Source: Notospermus geniculatus
Lineage: Eukaryota; Nemertea; Pilidiophora; Heteronemertea; Lineidae
DNA: 64,000 nucleotides
Reading direction: 5' to 3'
Assembly: GCA_002633025.1 (NCBI GenBank)
Contig: NMRB01001383.1
Coordinates: 106,885 to 170,884, forward strand
A program made the position numbers and the translations under genes. Under the pieces are notes generated by a model. That model saw only the letters and a program-made list of their open reading frames with translations, was not told the origin of the DNA and did not search any database. Positions 60,075 through 64,000 of this stretch are shown here, one piece after another (the stretch's first letter is position 1; the number at the start of each line of letters is the position of its first letter).

Positions 60075-60165
60075 AGTCCGACTTGACCCAGATGTTCGTT
60101 CTATGTGCCTCTCTGTAATTACACTATGTCAACGAGTGAGCACATGGTCCATGGACCATTTCATT
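60075..60165 (+). mobile_element. 3' end of DINE-like element
   Basis: GTGCCTCTCTGTAATTACAC, GAGTGAGCACATGGTCCATG and CATTTCATT match the end of 9039-9969. Confidence 0.75.
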
Positions 60166-60764
60166 GGTTGACATGGCCAACACTGCAAGTTGAGCAAGGT
60201 TTACAAAGCCATTCAAGCAGTCAGAAACTGACCACAGGCCTGGGAATTGGTGATGTCACCCAAAATGACCCATTGAAAATGCACACTTCAATTCCAACCA
60301 AAAGGTAATTCATGTGAAATCAAGTTTGATTGAGTCAATTCCCGGTGAATTGTGAGTGGTTTCAGGCCTGTGGTCAGTTTTCACATTGGTTAGAAGGGCT
60401 TTGTATAAGCTTGCTGAACTTGCAGAGGTTAGGCATTTGAATCAAAAATCTAAAATACATTTTTTTTGTAGAAAAGGATTAAAACAATTAACTCTATCAC
60501 ACAACATTGTTAGCATTTTACGTGACATAGGCCCAGGTGAAATTCTGCGGTGAAATAATGAGTATTCCTTGTCTTTCTGGGCCTCTGAAATCTGGCATTG
60601 TCTCCCTAATTAGTAATGAGCAATGCAATTATTTTTGTGTCATCATAATTGTTAATCATTCAGTAAAAAGCATCATCTGTGCGAGTTTCAAGCAAATCGA
60701 AGCAGTAGTTTCAGAGTTATGCCGAACTTGTAACAAGCCCCTTCATTTCTGCCCAGCCCCTTTC

Positions 60765-61110
60765 TAGGTTTTCGGTGGGTAGAGGAAGACATGTATTGAA
60801 AACCAGGGCCATCGAAATGGCAAAGATGGCTGCCATGTCGGCCATTTTTAATTTCCATTCTGGACAATAACTGGAGAATCGCTTGAGGAATTAATCTGAA
60901 GTTTCCGTGGTAGGTTGGGGGTGGGTAGAGGAAGACACCTGTCAAAAACCAGGGGCATCACCCTACCAGCACGATGGCTGCCAAGGTGGCCATTTTGAAT
61001 TTCGTTACAGACAATTACTTAAGAACGGCTTGAGGAATTGATCTGAAATTTCCATGATAGGTTGGAGGTGGGTAGAGGAAGACACCACCTTTTGAAAACC
61101 AGGGGCTTAC
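60765..61110. repeat. continuation of about 120-bp tandem repeat
   Basis: Same units as 58876-59314, about three more copies. Confidence 0.75.
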
Positions 61111-61216
61111 TGAACGAGAACTATTGTTGCATAACAAGGATATACCATGGGTATCAGTGTGATTGCACTGCAATCACTGTTCATCTAGTTCAGCTAAGAA
61201 GTTGATTGTATTTCAG

Positions 61217-61267
61217 GGTGAAGAATCCACTGCCATTCCACGAGAAGGCTGGAAATATAGACGAGTG
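61217..61267 (+). CDS. weak candidate 51-nt exon
   Basis: GATTGTATTTCAG precedes an open phase 0 stretch of 17 codons (GEESTAIPREGWKYRRV) and GTAGGC follows. It fits the phase of the exon at 58566-58768, but the sequence does not resemble the expected next GK segment. It may be an optional exon or chance. Confidence 0.2.
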
Positions 61268-61554
61268 GTAGGCCTACACAACTATCTTGTGTCCTATGCG
61301 CGGTGAAATAGGGTTGCTCATTATTGCATGTCTGCCGCATACAGTATGTGTTCCGAGGGCATAAAGTGTGCCCATAAGGCTGGATTTACAGATTTGGGTA
61401 CACTACTCGCCGCATGGTGAAGTCGAGGTGGTTACTAACAAAAGCCTGTGACTATTCTACACAACATTACCATGTGACTCAAAATTTCCAGACCTAAACC
61501 AAAGCACACTGCCATCTTCATACTGCTCCTCATGTATACGCTGCAGCTACATGT

Positions 61555-61843
61555 ACAGTACTTACACAGTTGACCTACCTTCCATGCCGCGTACCGGTAC
61601 CATCCACGTACATATACCGATACCACATGCAGTGTCATGTGCGTACCGTTCTCGTAACTTCTGCAGATGTCATGCGGCGCTTTGGAAGGCACGCAGGGAA
61701 GACGTAATGTCATTCGCATGTGGTGTGCGGAAAAGACACATGACGTGTCCGTACCATGATAGGCAATAAAGTGGAGCCTACCTTCCGCGTGATGTCGGCG
61801 GAAGGTATGCGGATAAGGGTAGGTCAGTTGTGCTCCGTTCTGT
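61555..61843 (-). mobile_element. TGACGT-rich MITE family member
   Basis: Ends ACAGTACTTACACAGTTGAC and GTCAGTTGTGCTCCGTTCTG T, inverted; interior matches 7018-7308. Confidence 0.75.
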
Positions 61844-62098
61844 ACAGAGACCTTGCTATGTAAATCCAGCCTGCACCAATGACAAGTTGCTCTCACCACT
61901 GAGCAGAACAAAAAATCTTAAGAGCCCTACTTAGATCAGTGGTGGTCTATATGTAGGTGATACAGTCAGTGCCAGATCTTGTTTGTAAACTGGTTGAAAA
62001 TGGTGTCTCATCTTGTTTAGAAGTTATCTTTCGCGAAAATATTTGCGTATACGGTATATCATGAAGCGTGTCATTGCTGACCCCACCAAAACCTTTTT

Positions 62099-62145
62099 AT
62101 GCCCCCGACTTCCGAAAAAGTCGGGGGCATTATGTCGTGGCGCGT

Positions 62146-62181
<36 letters not shown>

Positions 62182-62749
62182 TCGTCGGTGTCGGTGTCGT
62201 CGTCGGTGTCGGTGTCCGTTAACATTTGGTTTCCGTCAATTAGCTTGAGAACGCTTTGACCGATCAACCTGAATTTTTTTGTGAGGGTTCGTCTCTATGA
62301 GGGGACGGTTCCTTTCGATGACCAGCTCCGCCGCCCATCCAAGATGGCGGCTATGGTCGCCAGCGTGAAATCCGTTTCCGTCGATTAACTTCAGAACGCT
62401 TTGACCGATCAACCTGAATTTTTTTGTGAGGGTTGGTCTCTATGAGGGGACGGTTCCTTTCGATGACCAGCGCCGCCGCCCATCCAAGATGGCGGCTATG
62501 GTGGCCATCTTGAAATTGACTTCCGTTGATTAACTTGAGAACGCTTTCCACAATCAACCTGAATTTTTTTGTGACAGTTTGCATCTATGAGGGGAAGGTT
62601 CCTTTCGATGACCAGCTCTGCCGCCCATCCAAGATGGCGGCTATGGTGGCCATCTTGAAATCGAGTTTCTGTCAATTAATTTCAGATTGCTTCACCCACA
62701 AACAACATACCAGTCGGGGGCATATGCCACGCTCTGCGTTGCTCTTGTC
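62099..62749 (+). mobile_element. DINE/Helentron-like element with internal triplication
   Basis: Preceded by TTTTT; starts ATGCCCCCGACTT with hairpin partner AAGTCGGGGGCAT, then a GGTGTC microsatellite (62146-62216), three ~150-bp tandem units (62217-62690, each with GATCAACCTGAATTTTTTTG and CCATCCAAGATGGCGGCTAT), inverted sub-terminal AGTCGGGGGCAT, small hairpin ACGC-TCT-GCGT and a GCTCTTGT end. Confidence 0.7.
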
Positions 62750-63004
62750 TAACATTCTTGTCATTGAAGTGATGCTAGTTTTGGGTAGGCCCATGGTTGC
62801 CATCTGTTCAAACCAGTGTCACAGTAAACCTCAGAAGTCTTTTTAGGAGGTTTCAGTTCAAATCTCCCCAGTGCACTGATTCTTCAAAAGCAGTTGCCTT
62901 GTTCTGCCCTTACTTTGGTAAAACTAATTCTGAAGACCGGAAAATATCTCCGGAATGACTTGCACAGAGTAATGAATGGCTTGAACTTATTTTGATCTTG
63001 ACTC

Positions 63005-63252
63005 CATAAATACAGTGAAAAGTGTCCATTAATACAGTGAAAAGTGTCCATAAATACAGTGAAACGTGTCCATTAATGCATTGGAAAGTGTCCATTGATA
63101 CAGTGAAAAGTGTTCATTAATACACTGAAAAGCGTCCATTAATACACTGAAAAGGGTTTATTAATACACTGAAAAGTGTCCATTAATACCGGTACAGTGA
63201 AGTGTCCATTAATACAGTGAAAATTGTCCGCTAATACAGTGAAAAGTGTATA
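63005..63252. repeat. 22-bp minisatellite, about 11 units
   Basis: Unit AATACAGTGAAAAGTGTCCATT with small variants. Contiguous units with no spacers, so not CRISPR. Confidence 0.9.
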
Positions 63253-64000
63253 AAGAAATTGGCAAATGCCCTCAAAGATGGAAAGATTTGAAATAATGGA
63301 TGTCATGAGAGTATTATTGATGTTTTTTCATTGTACATTTTTCACCTCACTGCTTGTGGTCCGTCCTGTGGTTACAGTTCTTTCCCGTTTTACAGGTATT
63401 ACATTTTTCACCATGCATGAATGGGTTGTGTTTTTGTTCTCACTAAATTTACTCAAGCTTGAATCCCAAGATATATAGGGAAATGGAAAGTGATGGGATG
63501 TTGTCTTGCATGGAAAAGTTTTATGTTCAGCCCCTTAACTGGCAACATTTTCCCAAATTTTCCATTGGCTGCTTTGTTGAGATTTTTAAAAAATTCTGGT
63601 GCATGAAAATTTTATGACTTGGAAAGGCTTCTTTTTTACCCACGGGTAATTTGTGATTAGAAAGTGAGCAAAGAAAATAGGACAACCTTTGTAGACAAAA
63701 TTCAAGACAATAATGCCTCCAACAATGATGACCTGCAGGTCCTCTGGATGAAATTGAGAAAGAAATCATGTTGGCAAGTGATGTTGATTATACTGTAGCC
63801 ATCACTGTCCGAATTTTTCAGTCTGGGTTGATGGAGAGGCCCAAATTAGGTAGTCTGCAGTCTGTGGCAGGGTTCCTCAAGGCAAGCTTACACCGCTTTT
63901 AGTGAGGCAGTGGTTGTTGTTGTAGCAAAAAAATATTTCCACCCGCTTTTGAGGCTGGTCTTCTGCTTACATGTGTTGTCAATATTTCAAATAATAACAT
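63253..64000. other. no gene seen
   Basis: Probably intron or 3' gene-flank sequence. I could not find the remaining GK exon here. Confidence 0.4.

Larger units (their letters stand above)
59315..60760. mobile_element. 1.4-kb foldback element
   Basis: The left arm (59315-about 59699) and right arm (about 60330-60760) are inverted complements with many substitutions; ends GGGGCTGGGCAGAAATGAAG / CTTCATTTCTGCCCAGCCCC. It splits one unit of the surrounding tandem array. The middle contains a contig-like N (59700), AGGCCTA repeats (59870-59895) and the 3' end of a DINE-like element (about 60075-60165). Confidence 0.8.

Noticed and set aside
61217-61267. Next GK exon
   Set aside because: Phase and splice sites fit but the 17 residues do not resemble the GK region; kept only as a low-confidence feature.
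63005-63252. CRISPR-like array
   Set aside because: 22-bp units are contiguous without unique spacers and the DNA is animal; it is a minisatellite.

Overview
This window is animal (metazoan) DNA. It holds GT-AG introns, exons of a metazoan-specific polarity scaffold, and dense non-autonomous transposons. The many ACATGTA and AGGCCTA palindromes and the GTCY-microsatellite transposons suggest a marine invertebrate. An echinoderm, hemichordate or amphioxus is my guess, but the species is not resolved. Nothing bacterial, viral or CRISPR-like was seen.

The only protein-coding gene I can support is a PALS1/MPP5 (Drosophila Stardust) orthologue on the + strand, which covers the right two thirds of the window. 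Recognised exons are: an N-terminal exon with the Par6-binding ECR1/ECR2 segments (35645-36733); a giant 5,619-nt exon of unknown function (38638-44256); an L27N/L27C exon (45918-46207) and the L27C end plus linker (46886-47056); three PDZ exons (49394-49469, 50011-50096, 50498-50572); two SH3/HOOK exons (56213-56415, 56765-56892); and two guanylate-kinase-like exons (57585-57752, 58566-58768). All junction phases agree. A 36-nt microexon (52991-53026) and a 51-nt exon (61217-61267) are possible extra pieces. The first coding exon and the end of the GK domain were not found and probably lie outside the window. The giant exon starts and ends in phase 1, as does the N-terminal exon, so it can be included or skipped without breaking the frame. 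It would add 1,873 residues between the Par6-binding and PATJ/LIN7-binding parts of the scaffold.

The left part is gene-poor and repetitive. Region 1-1112 is a terminal-inverted-repeat element. Regions 1474-4604 and 7997-11030 are two diverged copies of one segment. Regions 11609-26880 and 26883-40964 are two diverged copies of a roughly 14-15 kb segment that contains the N-terminal exon and the start of the giant exon. The first copy is cut inside the giant exon and contains a 775-N gap, so it is either a real partial tandem duplication or, more likely, two haplotypes placed end to end by the assembler.

Comparing copies gives natural filled-site/empty-site pairs for many transposons: Harbinger-like (TTA duplication), piggyBac-like (TTAA), hAT-like elements with CAG...CTG ends and 5-7-bp duplications, long foldback elements, and Helentron/DINE-like elements that insert next to T-runs. 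Introns of the PALS1 gene are also filled with these elements.
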